Positions 32,609 to 42,962 of a DNA stretch of 64,000 nucleotides are shown here, piece after piece. The position numbers and the translations under genes are program-made. Under the pieces are notes generated by a model. It was not told the DNA's origin. It searched no databases and saw nothing but the letters and a program-made list of their open reading frames with translations. How positions within the stretch are numbered: position 1 is the stretch's first letter; each line of letters begins with the position of its first letter. Source of the DNA: Cyanodermella asteris (taxonomy: Eukaryota; Ascomycota; Lecanoromycetes; Ostropales; Stictidaceae). Location: assembly GCA_900618795.1 (NCBI GenBank), contig UYJD01000005.1, positions 1 to 64,000 on the forward strand. Direction: 5' to 3'.

Positions 32609-33697
32609 TTTAATCGGAACTGGATTGCTCTTGGCTCTTCTCTGTGTAAGAGACTTGATGATAATTAACAAATTATTCTCTAACCAAGAATCAAACTTCG
32701 AAGTGAACCGAAGGGAAAGACAGGGTTAGAGAGTCATGGTTTTATACATCTACAGCTGGTATCAAAGCGAGGCAACGGTTTAATTATCCGGGCAATATGC
32801 CCATTGCCTGTCCATCAACACCTACTGATGCACGCCTCTGCAGCCATGTTGTTACGGCTCTCGGGCAAAACTCGAGCATAAACGATTTCTGCCGGTGCAG
32901 AAAACAAAAGATAGACGCAGTCAGAAGACTATACCTGCACATGTGTAANNNNNNNNNNNNNNNNNNNNNNNNNGTCCGTGACAACATGTCCCACGCTGCT
33001 ACCGCATCACGCTGACTCGTGCTAGCCCTTCGCGCAAGACAAACATGCTCATTTCCCATTTCCCGTGGAAAGAGAATGTGAGGAAAGCCGAAGTACGCGT
33101 ATCGGATTCGTATCTGGGGCAATGCAGAGATGCAGCAGGTCATTGTAAAAGTGTGAAGTGAGGTTTGCTAAGCGGAAAGCGGCCCGTGAGGACCGCGTTC
33201 GTAGCGGTATTTGACGTCACAACTTTTCACGACGTCTGCCATCAACATCCTGACGCCGTGACATGAGGCCATGATGATTGCGAGGTCTCAGCAGGAGATT
33301 TACAGGAGTAGCTAGCGGTCGATCGTGGTGGTCGCTGTCACGCTGCGATTTAATTCCCGGGCAAGATCATTGATAAAAAATTGACGACAATACGTAGACC
33401 TTCTCAAACCACCAAATCCGATATTCTCCTGCTGGATTACACAACACTTACGGAAACGCGTACTACACCTCTACTGCCGATATTACGGGGAGACCTGGTG
33501 TGCGCTTTGGTCGACACTTTCCTTCCCGCTCAACCAGTGTCTTGCATGCATGCATGCTTAGACATGCTCGAAAACGTCCCACGACCAGGATCAGAATGGA
33601 AATCTGAAAGTAAGAGATCATAATTCATTAAACCAGTACAGACGCCGCGCTGAATGACCAAAACTATATAGGGGTATCACGATTCATGCACTGGACA
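32609..33697. other. Intergenic, AT-richer, no gene seen
   Basis: It includes the assembly gap at 32949-32973 and a short GCATGCATGCATGC run near 33545. Frames over the gap contain unknown residues and cannot be assessed. Confidence 0.5.
32949..32973. other. Assembly gap (25 N)
   Basis: A run of 25 undetermined bases. Its true length is unknown. Confidence 1.
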
Positions 33698-36283
33698 TCA
33701 ACCTCTCCTCGTCATCCTCCTCGGCGCAGGCAAGCCGCTCAACAAACTCTCGGCGGGAGCCGCGACCTTCTTCGTCGCCGGCGTGCCTTGAACGCTCGTT
33801 TTCCCAGCCCTGGGTTTCCTCAAACGCGACACGGGAGTCTTCTTCTCGACCTCCACGGGCTTCTGTGCCTCCTCGACCGGCTGTTCAGCAACAACAGGCT
33901 CGGCCTTTACATGACGGGGAGTTCCGGTGACCTTGGCTGCTCTCCTCCTGGGCTGAGGCGTCGTGGTGTCGTTAGACTCGCCATCCTGTTTGCCTTCTTG
34001 CGTATTGGGCTCCGAGTCGAGGACTCTGGCTTTGCGTTTGGTCTTGCCCTTTTCTCGTTGCTTCTCCTTCTCACGTTCCTTCTCTTTCTGCTCCTCGAGA
34101 TAATAGACAAGAGTATTGTCCCAATCCACATTCTGGCCTTTCTTATTCTTGCCAACGCGTCGCTGCTTGATTGGACTCAGTTCCTTACCCTCGAGATCCT
34201 CAAGTACGTGTCCAGGCATGACTGCGTCGCCCTTGTTCCTACGAGTGTTTGCACGTGTAGCCATTGTGAGCCTCTGGGCATCACTTCGCTGCGTTGAGAA
34301 AGGTTCACCTTCAGGCCTGCGGAGTGAGATTGCGTGAGGAGCTGTCATTGCCAGCTTGGGTGGTGCTGGTAGCCGGGATCGCCCGCTACGTCGAGGGGCC
34401 TCGTTCTCAGCGTCCGCCTCTTCGTTCGCAGGCTCTCCAAGCTCATCGGGGGTGTCCGGAGACATGGTGTTCTCAAGCAACATCTTAGCCATAGGCGTCT
34501 TGGGTGTCTTTACTGGGCTTCCGTTGTCTTTGCTGCTGCGACGTTGCGCTGGCATATGCGTAGGCGATGGGCTGTTGGCGTCCAAAGCTTGCAAAGCCTT
34601 ACGTGGTGACTTTCGGGGCGTTGTCGCTTTGGCGGGCGAGCGGGTTGAGAGATGCGACTTTGCTGCGGCCTGGGCCTTAACGCGGCTGAGAAAGTCATTC
34701 AGATAAGTTGTATCGTCGCTAAGGCGTGGCAGAAGGCGAGTCTTTCGTGGCGATGGCGAAGGCACCGGGGAATGGGTTGCTTTGACGGGAGATAACACCA
34801 CATTGCTCAATGTCGGCTCACCAGTGAAGAGCTCGTCCTCGGATTCCTCGCCCAAAGGCTCATCTTCATTTACAGGCTCGGGTGATATTTCTTGGATGGC
34901 ATGCTGCGTCTTGGAAAGCCCGGAGGTGTCCTCATCAAGCTCAACCACTGCAGTCAAAGGTGCTGACGGGGGTGTTGTTGGTGTTGCCACAATAGGCGCT
35001 TTGACGATACTGCTCACGTCTAGCGTCGCCTCGGGCGATTCGAAGATATTATCCCTTGTGACTTGCAGGACACTGGTCTGGGAGAAAGGCTCTTCGAACT
35101 CGACTGTCGAAACTGTATCATCGCGTGGCAGAGAAGGTGTTGGACCAGCTGCAGGACCTGGCTGATCTGCAGGTTCAGCGTTGAGCGAGTCGTCCTCCGT
35201 GGCAGGGGACAGCGTTGCTGATTTCTCGTCCTCATTCGGACCCTCCTGGTCTTTGGGAGGTGTTGCAAGCATGCCAGCGACATTGGCCTGAAGATCAGAC
35301 TCGCCTTGAATCATCTCATCCTCTGCGTCATCCTCAGAATTGGCTCCATCCTCTAAAGAAATATCGACCACGCCAGTGTTACCGGCATCGAGGAGGCGTG
35401 CTGTTTTGTTTGATTCGTCGTCCAGCAGGTCAGACTCTTCTTCAGGCTCGGAGTCTTCGCCTGACTCTTCCTCGCTATCGCCAGGCTCATCTTCGCTTAG
35501 GTCGTGTTCCGCCATTGCATTCCCGTCGTCGTCGTCATCATCATCTTCTGAATCCAACTCCAATTCTGGGTTGTTATCGCCAGATTCAGCTGGCTCGCGA
35601 TCAAACATCGTGCTCCCTGACAAATCGATCGACTTGAGGAACGAAGGCTCGTCTGGTGTTTCCTCGAAAGCAGCCGGCTCATTACGCTTGATGGGTCCAG
35701 ATATGGGGCTGTCCAATGACTTTGTGGCATCCAGGCTCTTACGCCGTGTAAGCGGCTTGAGCGAAGTCCTTCGGGGCGTGTTTGATTTCGCAGGCGACAG
35801 CCAGCTGTCCTGTTGTGGTGTCTTCACCGGACTCTTAGTGCTCTTCCGGCGTTTCGCAACTTTCCTTTTGGGTCGCTGTTCCGTGTCTGCCAAGGTGGAC
35901 GCATAAGACGCCTGCTTCTGCATATTCGCGGGGACCATGGTGGTCGACACGGCTGGCATATTTTGGACGCGTTGACGTTTGGCGGCATGGCCATTTGTCG
36001 CAGCCGCGAATTCACCGAGAAGCTGGGCGCTCGCAAGGTCGTCGGCTTCTCGACCTGTTGCTGGGCCTGACCGCGCCCATACTTTTATCCCTCGTCGGTG
36101 CCTTTTGTGTGGTGAACGGGGCGCCCTGTCCCAGGCCCGCAGCGTCTTCGGGATGATATGCTTGCCCAATGTGAATAGCGAGGCCCCGTCTTGCGCACTG
36201 CTTGCGACTATCAGTACAGGATCCGAAAAGGAGTAATGCAGGGAACTGCACGGCAGAAACGCACCCTGGGGCGGCAAATACAT
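33698..36283 (-). CDS. Large acidic, Ser/Pro-rich nuclear protein, unknown family
   Basis: An intronless 861-codon frame from ATG 36283. Basic nuclear-localisation-like clusters (KRQRVQN, RPKRKVAKRRKSTKSPVKTP) are followed by a strongly acidic tract (ELELDSEDDDDDDDGNAMAE) and many SP/TP sites in the middle (SPVKATHSPVPSPSPRK, TPRKSPRKALQ). The C-terminal third has a more conserved-looking block (RLPAPPKLAMTAPHAISLRR, VDWDNTLVYYLEEQ) and a Lys/Glu helix, ending LLSGLPAPRRMTRRG. The composition suggests a chromatin- or cell-cycle-associated phosphoprotein, but I do not recognise the family. A later Met (MPAVSTTM, near residue 109) could be the real start because the first 60 residues are atypical. 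Confidence 0.7.
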   Translation of the reverse strand: MYLPPQGAFLPCSSLHYSFSDPVLIVASSAQDGASLFTLGKHIIPKTLRAWDRAPRSPHKRHRRGIKVWARSGPATGREADDLASAQLLGEFAAATNGHAAKRQRVQNMPAVSTTMVPANMQKQASYASTLADTEQRPKRKVAKRRKSTKSPVKTPQQDSWLSPAKSNTPRRTSLKPLTRRKSLDATKSLDSPISGPIKRNEPAAFEETPDEPSFLKSIDLSGSTMFDREPAESGDNNPELELDSEDDDDDDDGNAMAEHDLSEDEPGDSEEESGEDSEPEEESDLLDDESNKTARLLDAGNTGVVDISLEDGANSEDDAEDEMIQGESDLQANVAGMLATPPKDQEGPNEDEKSATLSPATEDDSLNAEPADQPGPAAGPTPSLPRDDTVSTVEFEEPFSQTSVLQVTRDNIFESPEATLDVSSIVKAPIVATPTTPPSAPLTAVVELDEDTSGLSKTQHAIQEISPEPVNEDEPLGEESEDELFTGEPTLSNVVLSPVKATHSPVPSPSPRKTRLLPRLSDDTTYLNDFLSRVKAQAAAKSHLSTRSPAKATTPRKSPRKALQALDANSPSPTHMPAQRRSSKDNGSPVKTPKTPMAKMLLENTMSPDTPDELGEPANEEADAENEAPRRSGRSRLPAPPKLAMTAPHAISLRRPEGEPFSTQRSDAQRLTMATRANTRRNKGDAVMPGHVLEDLEGKELSPIKQRRVGKNKKGQNVDWDNTLVYYLEEQKEKEREKEKQREKGKTKRKARVLDSEPNTQEGKQDGESNDTTTPQPRRRAAKVTGTPRHVKAEPVVAEQPVEEAQKPVEVEKKTPVSRLRKPRAGKTSVQGTPATKKVAAPAESLLSGLPAPRRMTRRG

Positions 36284-36925
36284 TGGAGGTAGCCCGAGTC
36301 TCCATGGCTGTTGCTGTGAGTTTTTGTAAGCGATGTCAGTCCAAAAGACCCGTGTTTGGTAATGACTACCGAAAAGGCATGCTTCGATATACTGCTTGTT
36401 GTCGACTGCAGCGATCTGGTAGCTGGACTAGAGGGGAGCTCAAGCACGCGACGGGAAGCAGCTGGCGAAAGTAAACACAGCTTTGGCGCTAGTCTCAAAA
36501 TGGATTTTTGATGATCGCCGCTCCCGCCATGTGCACCCTTGGCAGCCGCGGGGGCGACTGCCGCCACCGGGGGCCTCTGGAAGCCTGCTAAAGAGCCCTA
36601 TGAGCTTTGGCCGCCCCCTAGGTACTCAATTGGTCGCTCAACCACTAGCCTGAATATCTACTTGAACGGCTACCTGCGCGCGTACTTCGTCTTTTGCCAT
36701 CACATTAGCTTGAATACTGCTTCCGTATTTGCCGAGCTTGCAACTGAGGACTGATTGAGGTGCGGAATAGGCTGGGCACTATGGCAACAAAAAGGGGAAT
36801 AAATGTCTGCGCAACTAGAGGACTAAGTGACTGAGAGAAAGAATGTATAATATAAATCAACGATTGATCAAACATCGATTACGAAGGAAAGCCTACTCCC
36901 CCATCCCCAAGCCCATTGCATCCAC
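36284..36925. other. Short intergenic stretch
   Basis: Upstream of the acidic protein and downstream of the secreted protein. No supported gene. Confidence 0.5.
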
Positions 36926-38296
36926 TTAGTTGTTGTTAACCAATCCTCCACCCTGGCACAGCACACCCGGAGCCACAGGCCGCATTTGCGCAGAGTTCCC
37001 ATCACAGATTCCAAACATCTTTCCATCCGCGGAACAAATGACGCTCGATCCAGTACACGGCTGACGATCGTCAGCCAAGTTGCTCGGGCGGGCAGGATCA
37101 GCGGAAGCCGCGCTGGGAGCGCTAGACGAAGCTGCAGCCGCTGCAGCATTAACGGCGGAAGTAGAAACGGCAGAGATATCAGACGCGATCTGGGTAATGT
37201 CAGACTTGACCTGGGTGGCGAGAGTGGTAGGCGTGGAGTCGCTTGGCTTTGCGGTTGTCGTAGCGGCGTTGCTGGTCGCGGGCTTGGAGGCTTCGGTGGC
37301 GGCGGAGGACTTTCCGGTGGGCTTTTCGGCGCCGTCGGTGGGCTGGAAGCTGGCGAAGGTTCCAGTGGCGGGGCCCTGGCTTATATTCACCGGGATCTTG
37401 GACGCAGAGGGCTTGTGAGTGGTGGTAGCGGTGGAGTTCGTCCCTGCCAGGGCGGTCGTGGTGGTATCGTCAGTAGTGTCGTCCCCAGACTTATCGTCAT
37501 CGGTGTCTTCTGAATCCGAGGAATCGCCGCCGCCTTCGGTATCCTCAGAATCGTCGCTGTCGTCCGCATTGTCGCTGTCGTCCGCATTGTCGCTGTCGTC
37601 CGTATCGTCGCTGTCGTCCGTATCGTCGGATTCTTCATCGATGTCCTCGGAGTTCTCGGAATCGTCGCTCTCACCGCTGGTAGTTTCGTTTTCGGTGTCG
37701 TCAGAGCTATCCCCTGAATCATCAGAAGAATCGACATCACCGTCTTTACTATCGTCCCCTCCTTTAATCTCGTCGCTATCCTCGATGCTATCGTCACCGT
37801 CTTCAGAGCTATCCTCGCCAGTTCCTTCCACGCTACTACCATCCTCACTAGTTATCCCATTACCACTGGTGCCCTGTCCACCGATGACGTCGCCACCGAT
37901 CACGCCTCCTGTCAGATCGCCGCCAGAAATGCCAGTGTGGGCAGCGTCGTGGTCAGAGGTGAAGGTGGAGATATGAGTTTGAGAGGTATGAGAAGCCGCA
38001 GACGTGGTAATCGGCTTGGCGGATGTGGACTTGATCTCGGTTTTCTGCATGGCAGTGCTTGGCTTGTCGGATGCAGTCATTGCCTTGGTTGTGTGCACGG
38101 CAGTGCTTGTCGGATGCACACTGCTGACATGGGTCTCGATGCGCTTGGTAGTCGCAGCCTGAGCGTGCTTGGTAGTCGCAACCTGAGCGGGCTTTGAGAC
38201 GTGTGTTTTCTTGGGCTTCGGGGACTTTCCACCTTTCGGAGCCGCTGCTGCCATGGACAAGCCAAGGGCAAGAGCGAGGATAGTCTGGTATTTCAT
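36926..38296 (-). CDS. Secreted acidic Ser/Asp/Thr-rich protein with Cys-containing C-terminal module
   Basis: I start at ATG 38296 because MKYQTILALALGLSMAAAAP is a typical signal peptide; an upstream ATG at 38323 adds nine residues. The mature part is Lys/Thr-rich (THVSKPAQVATTKHAQAATT), then a long acidic Ser/Asp tract with a degenerate DDSDNADDSD-type repeat, a Thr/Ala-rich section, and a C-terminal domain with four Cys (CTGSSVICSADGKMFGIC, then PVAPGVLC) similar in layout to fungal chitin-binding (CBM19-like) tails. It is probably an O-glycosylated extracellular or wall-associated protein. The acidic tract is encoded by TCG/GTC-rich repeats that would readily change length between strains. 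About 456 aa; no catalytic domain. Confidence 0.8.
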   Translation of the reverse strand: MKYQTILALALGLSMAAAAPKGGKSPKPKKTHVSKPAQVATTKHAQAATTKRIETHVSSVHPTSTAVHTTKAMTASDKPSTAMQKTEIKSTSAKPITTSAASHTSQTHISTFTSDHDAAHTGISGGDLTGGVIGGDVIGGQGTSGNGITSEDGSSVEGTGEDSSEDGDDSIEDSDEIKGGDDSKDGDVDSSDDSGDSSDDTENETTSGESDDSENSEDIDEESDDTDDSDDTDDSDNADDSDNADDSDDSEDTEGGGDSSDSEDTDDDKSGDDTTDDTTTTALAGTNSTATTTHKPSASKIPVNISQGPATGTFASFQPTDGAEKPTGKSSAATEASKPATSNAATTTAKPSDSTPTTLATQVKSDITQIASDISAVSTSAVNAAAAAASSSAPSAASADPARPSNLADDRQPCTGSSVICSADGKMFGICDGNSAQMRPVAPGVLCQGGGLVNNN

Positions 38297-40093
38297 TGTG
38301 GCTTTGGGTTGATAGTAATACAAAGATTGGTATGGTGATAAGTATACGGAGGGCCGATGGAATGAACGAAACGCGCTTGGCCAAAGAGTGGATGCCGGAC
38401 CAGTCCAGCTGAATAGGAAAAGAAAGAGAACAGATACCGAGCTAACGAACAGGATGCTTCACAATCTGAAAAAGAGAGCTAGGGTAAGAAAGACAGACTG
38501 AGGTATAATTTATATTTCAGGTCTCCTTGCGTAAGCGTGGCCATCGTAGCTGGCGTCGCGCTCCAGCCTAGGGCTGAGATGAGCTTCGCAGTCCAAAGCT
38601 TATGGTTGCAGGTGACCATAGTTGTGACCTGCATGGTGTAAAACATGCCCAGAAGACGCTCAATGATACTGCCCAGATGTTTTGTCCAAGAGCTGGAGTG
38701 GCTGAGTCAACGATGATGTAGTGGCCGCTGACTGCTATATCTACCACATGATTCTGAGGGCGGATGCAAATCAAGCTCAGTCAAAATCACACCCTTCCAT
38801 GGCGTTGACTCGGGGGAAGCCAAGCTAGATGGGGCTTTCTCTTTGGCGGACGCGCCGGGGCTCTTCTTTTGGGTTTGTGGTAGAGCTATGTTCGTCGTGC
38901 TGAGAACAACAGTGCTTCGAGCAGCCGGCTATGTAAGAGAATCAATTCGAGCTGTTAAGGTAAGGGGCAGTGGCTTCACGTATCGACTTGAAACAAGAGA
39001 CGCGAATTCAGGTCTAAGACATGTCAGCGCGCATCCATTTTCGTTCAAAATGTGCGCTGTACGCCAGAGGGAGGTATGTTGCGCGCTGTTGGTGATGACC
39101 AGACGGGACGAGATGAGCTCTGTGCAAGCGCGATTAGAGGGCTTGGGCAGACGTGATTAGCGACGCAGGCATCAGCTGGGCTGTCACACAGAGACGTCGC
39201 CCCTGTTTCAGCTTCCATGATACAACGTCGGCCATGTAACTGTCTGAATCAGAGCCGTAAGCCTGGAGTCTAGCGCAGTGACCACCGGTGTTGCCAACTT
39301 GCTGGTGCTTGTAGGTCACAGATAAGGCGCGATGGAAGCACGGCAGCGCCGCCAACATGGAAACCAGCTTGCGGGTTCGGATGAAAGACTTGCTCAGCTA
39401 CCTGCGTCCTTGGTAAAGCGTGTACCCGGGCAGACAATGAGATGACGGACGCGCTGAGCATTTGTGCCTGTGTTTGGGCAAGCTTTGACAGCAATACTTT
39501 TATTCTGATTCCCCGGAGCACTCAAAATACCATCCATCGTACTCGCGTTACCACCTTGGTATATGCCCTTCAAGGTGCTTGAATACGCACGCAATTTAGC
39601 ATTTCGCTTTGAAAAGATGGGTATCTCGTTAAGGGCGGCTAAAGCACATTGCAAAGTAGCAGTTGCGGTATTTGGGCAAGAAACCTGTACAACCTGAAAA
39701 ACCACACTGCATGTAACTTCCAGCGGTAATAGTAAGACGAAAGGCTCAACGCCGACCGAAGTAGCGTCTCCGTGCCAACTCAACTCAATGCATAGCTATA
39801 GCATGTACCAGCCACGAACGCCTCATTCTATATACATGCATCCTCGCCTTCTCGATAGCTTCCCTGACGCATTGTCCGGCCAAAAGTTACGGGAAGGACA
39901 TGCGTGGTCTTTATATATGCAACTGATTCGGCTTTATTTGCCCCACATATGCCGCATTTGCGCTTGGAAGGCAAAATCGACGGAGCATATATCTAACGAT
40001 AAATCACAGCCGATCTAGTCGCGCACGCGTAACGTCTTTCACACGCCCGAGGCGACCTCCCGCTCAAAAGAATACACGCAGACCACACGGTTG
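38297..40093. other. Intergenic, no supported gene
   Basis: Overlapping minus frames at 39134-39783 (up to 129 codons, mostly without ATG) could be pieces of a decayed small gene, but I could not join them with credible splice sites. Nothing else stands out. Confidence 0.45.
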
Positions 40094-40100
40094 AAAAAAA
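40094..40100 (-). terminator. RNA polymerase III T-run terminator
   Basis: Seven consecutive T on the minus strand, nine bases past the tRNA-Lys 3' end. Confidence 0.8.
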
Positions 40101-40109
40101 GTTATTAGC

Positions 40110-40182
40110 GCCCCTGCTGGGACTCGAACCCAGAGCCTTGAGATTAAAAGTCTCACGCGCTGACCAATTGTGCCACAGGGGC
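40110..40182 (-). tRNA. tRNA-Lys (anticodon UUU)
   Basis: The minus strand folds as a complete 73-nt cloverleaf: acceptor GCCCCTG/CAGGGGC, D-arm with AATTGGTCAGC, anticodon stem TGAGA/TCTCA closing loop CTTTTAA (anticodon TTT), and T-arm CTGGG-TTCGAGT-CCCAG. There is no intron and CCA is not encoded. Internal A and B boxes are present, and a T7 terminator follows. Confidence 0.97.
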
Positions 40183-40817
40183 CGAAAGTTAATACTCCCT
40201 ATGAAATTACATGCAAACGTATAATATACCGAGAAAAAAGCACAAGATCTCAAATGTGGTGATCTCTTGGTGATCGCACAAGATTTGTCGGGGCAGCTCA
40301 ACAGCTATCGAAGTGCATGGCTCGTTAGGTATCGAAACGAACAGGAAACCGAGTATCGGAATATGGAGGTCTTCAAAGTGTGAAGCAAGGTGTAGAGGTT
40401 GTCTAGTGAGGTTAGAATGTCAAAATCTGTTCGAGTGGCCGACCACGCGTTCGGATAGGTCCGGAGTCAGCTTCGAACACGGATATCATGGGCTTACCAG
40501 TCCAGCTATGCTGTAGCGCCCGGAAGCTGCGGCCTGCGACCCAATTGACAAGGCTTCCAAAGCTTCATCTCCAGATTTCGGCCTGCATTTCATCATGGCA
40601 AACGGGAGAGATCGCGCGGCATTTGGCAGCAACCCCGGGCTAAATTGTTGCGAGAGGTCCCATGGTTTGCAGCATCAGCGGCAGCTTCGGCTGATCAGGT
40701 GCTCTGAAAGCACTGTTAGAACCGACCGAGGCCCCTGGGCGCCGGCAAATTAGACTTCCCGCCGCCAGGACCACAATTGCAAGCTACCACCAGAACGATC
40801 GCAACTGAAGCTCTTCC
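40183..40817. other. Upstream of the DUF3431 gene
   Basis: No coding evidence. GC-rich sequence from about 40500 presumably holds the promoter of the gene to the right. Confidence 0.5.
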
Positions 40818-41996
40818 ATGTCATGGGGCGCGATAATGAGTGCAATGTTTCGTCGGCGGTCCAGCGCACTCGTCGTCCTGCTGGTCGTCTCCGGTCTGTT
40901 TTTCCTGTCGTATAACTCGAGTGGCTCGTCGTTGGTCCCCAAGTCTCAGTCGCGCTGGACGCATCTCAGCGACCATGAAATCGCGTTCAATAGAACGGTT
41001 GTGGTAGCCAGCACGAAAGCGCACGATACGAGCTGGGTACATATAGACTTGGCAGAGTGAGTAGACGAGACCTGGCATAACTTGCCCAACGCGAAGCTAA
41101 GACAAACGCAGCTGGAACAGGGTGGTCTATGTCGTGGATGATCACGAGGCAGAGTTTCATACCGAGCAGAACAAGGGCAATGAAGGCAATGTCTATCTTG
41201 ACTATATTGTCAAGAACTATGACCACTTACCGCATACAATGGCCTTCGTTCATCATCATTTATGGGCCTCTCATATTCCCTTCGAATTCACTAATACATC
41301 GGACCTCATCCGACACTTGAGCTTGCGGAATCTGCAGCGTGACGGATACATTCCGTTCACGTGTATGCACAGGGCCGATTGCAAGATTGACAAATCAGAT
41401 TTCTTCAACGCGGCCAATTATGGCGAACTCAGAGGTGAGCGCCGCCACTCGGACAGCTATTTTAGAAATAGCTTCATTCCCGTCGCCTACTACAATTCTA
41501 GAACCAAATGTCTTTGTTTCCCACCACTATTTGCGAGCAGAGATGCATTCAAACCCATGTGCTGACGACATACACAGATGCATGGCCTTACCTGTTCCCT
41601 GGTCAGGATCTGCCCGAGATGGTGGCTGGATACAAAAACGGTCAGTTTGCCGTATCACGCGCCCAAGTACACGCCCGGCCACGATCAGATTACGAACGCT
41701 GGCACAAGTGGCTGATGTGGACGGAGATGAGCACGTTCTACAGCGGGCGTGCGCTTGAATATGCATGGCACATGTTATTTGGGAAGCCACCCCTTTTGTA
41801 AGTCAACAGTCGACGGTCTAGCTTGCCCTTCAATTGAAGACTGACAGGAGGTAGCTGCATGTCAGAGGAACAATGCTTCTGCAATGGGTTTGAAATCTGT
41901 GATCTTCAGGCGCATCGACAGTGGATGTACACTCGTGGGGCAAGACTAGAGGCGCTGGCAGGGCATCCAGAGTCTGTAGCGAAGGAGGTTGTATAG
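40818..41996 (+). CDS. DUF3431 family type II membrane protein
   Basis: Exons 40818-41056, 41112-41434, 41578-41797 and 41855-41996 (introns 55, 143 and 57 nt, all GT-AG) give 307 aa with frame kept throughout. A basic N-terminus and one hydrophobic segment (SALVVLLVVSGLFFLSY, residues 16-32) indicate a signal anchor with the rest lumenal. The remainder follows the DUF3431 pattern: VVYVVDDHEAEFHTEQNKGN, a YLDYIVKNYDHLP block, HHHLW, DAWPYLFPG, YKNGQFAVSRAQVHARP, SGRALEYAWHMLFGK and a Cys-rich end (CMSEEQCFCNGFEIC). Members are fungal proteins of unknown activity that resemble Golgi glycan-modifying enzymes in layout. A second in-frame ATG (40836) could be used. Confidence 0.88.
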
Positions 41997-42599
41997 CAAT
42001 ACCGGCTTGTATATTCCTGGCCACCTTACAATAGATCATGATCATGAAATTGGTTCGCCGACCAAACAAGAGAATGTACAGTCAGATTAAGTACTCATCC
42101 AGAACAGTCTACATCAGCGCCATCACTTAAAGAAGTGTTACCGAAGCCTGAAGTTTGAGAGTAGGTCGTACAGTGTCATGCTGAAGTCGTAGGTGAAACG
42201 CAAGCGATGGCCTCACACCTTCAGCAAGCCCCTTCCTGGGTGGAAAAGACATGTCCTGCAGTCACACCCGCATCAGACCCATGCCTGCTGTCAAGGCCAT
42301 CTGCCACGAAAGTGGAGGGAAGACAGGGGAGTGTGGAGGTCGTCTCACCATAGCTGACATCGGCGAAAGATTCCGCCGAACCGAGAGAGGCAGTCGCGAG
42401 TGGTGGGCGGACAGCTTCCCGCATTGGCGCAAAAGCTCCATCTAATAATGTTGCAGCAGCGAAACAAAAAAAGTCGTCTCGCTTGCTTTCTGTCCTCTGT
42501 CATCCAGCACACACTCCATCCAATCTCCGCCCCAGTACAAGCACCGTGGAGCAGCCCAGTCTGCTCTTCTTCTGCTTTCTTACACGCACCGAAAACCTG
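41997..42599. other. Intergenic between DUF3431 gene and PAB1
   Basis: No gene seen; frames of about 65 codons only. Confidence 0.5.
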
Positions 42600-42625
42600 A
42601 AAAAAATTTGAAAATCTTCAAAAAA
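42600..42625 (+). promoter_or_regulatory. Oligo(A)-rich element upstream of PAB1
   Basis: Runs of 7, 4 and 6 A (AAAAAAATTTG, AAAA, AAAAAA) lie about 340 bases before the PAB1 start, and another 8-A run sits at 42946-42953 just before the ATG. A-rich leaders bind Pab1 and mediate autoregulation in other eukaryotes; whether this DNA is transcribed here is not shown. Confidence 0.35.
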
Positions 42626-42962
42626 GCCCCCCTTCCAAACCCTACCGCCTCTTCACTGCGCACTCGTCCGTCCCGGTCACCAAGCATCTCACTCCACCCG
42701 ACATCGTCTGACCACTGCAAGACGTGAGTCGCCCCCTTTCTCTCCAGCTGTCACCTTTGTCTACGCGTCGGGACATCGTCGAGAATTTTCAGCCAGATTC
42801 TGAAATAGAACGCTTCTTTGGGAGCTGCAGGTCTCGCTGCAAGCGTCCTTTGAAATTGAGCCATCTGCGCCGTCCTTTGTTACCCACCACGCACGACTAC
42901 ATTACTACCCCTCCACTCTTCGAGACCTTTGCTAACATCAAAGCCAAAAAAAAGTCACAATC

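Noticed and set aside
37419-37976. 185-codon plus Ser-rich frame
   Set aside because: Mirror of the acidic Ser/Asp repeat of the secreted protein on the minus strand.
39134-39783. Overlapping minus frames as a small Cys-containing gene
   Set aside because: Frames lack ATG starts and no credible splice sites joined them.
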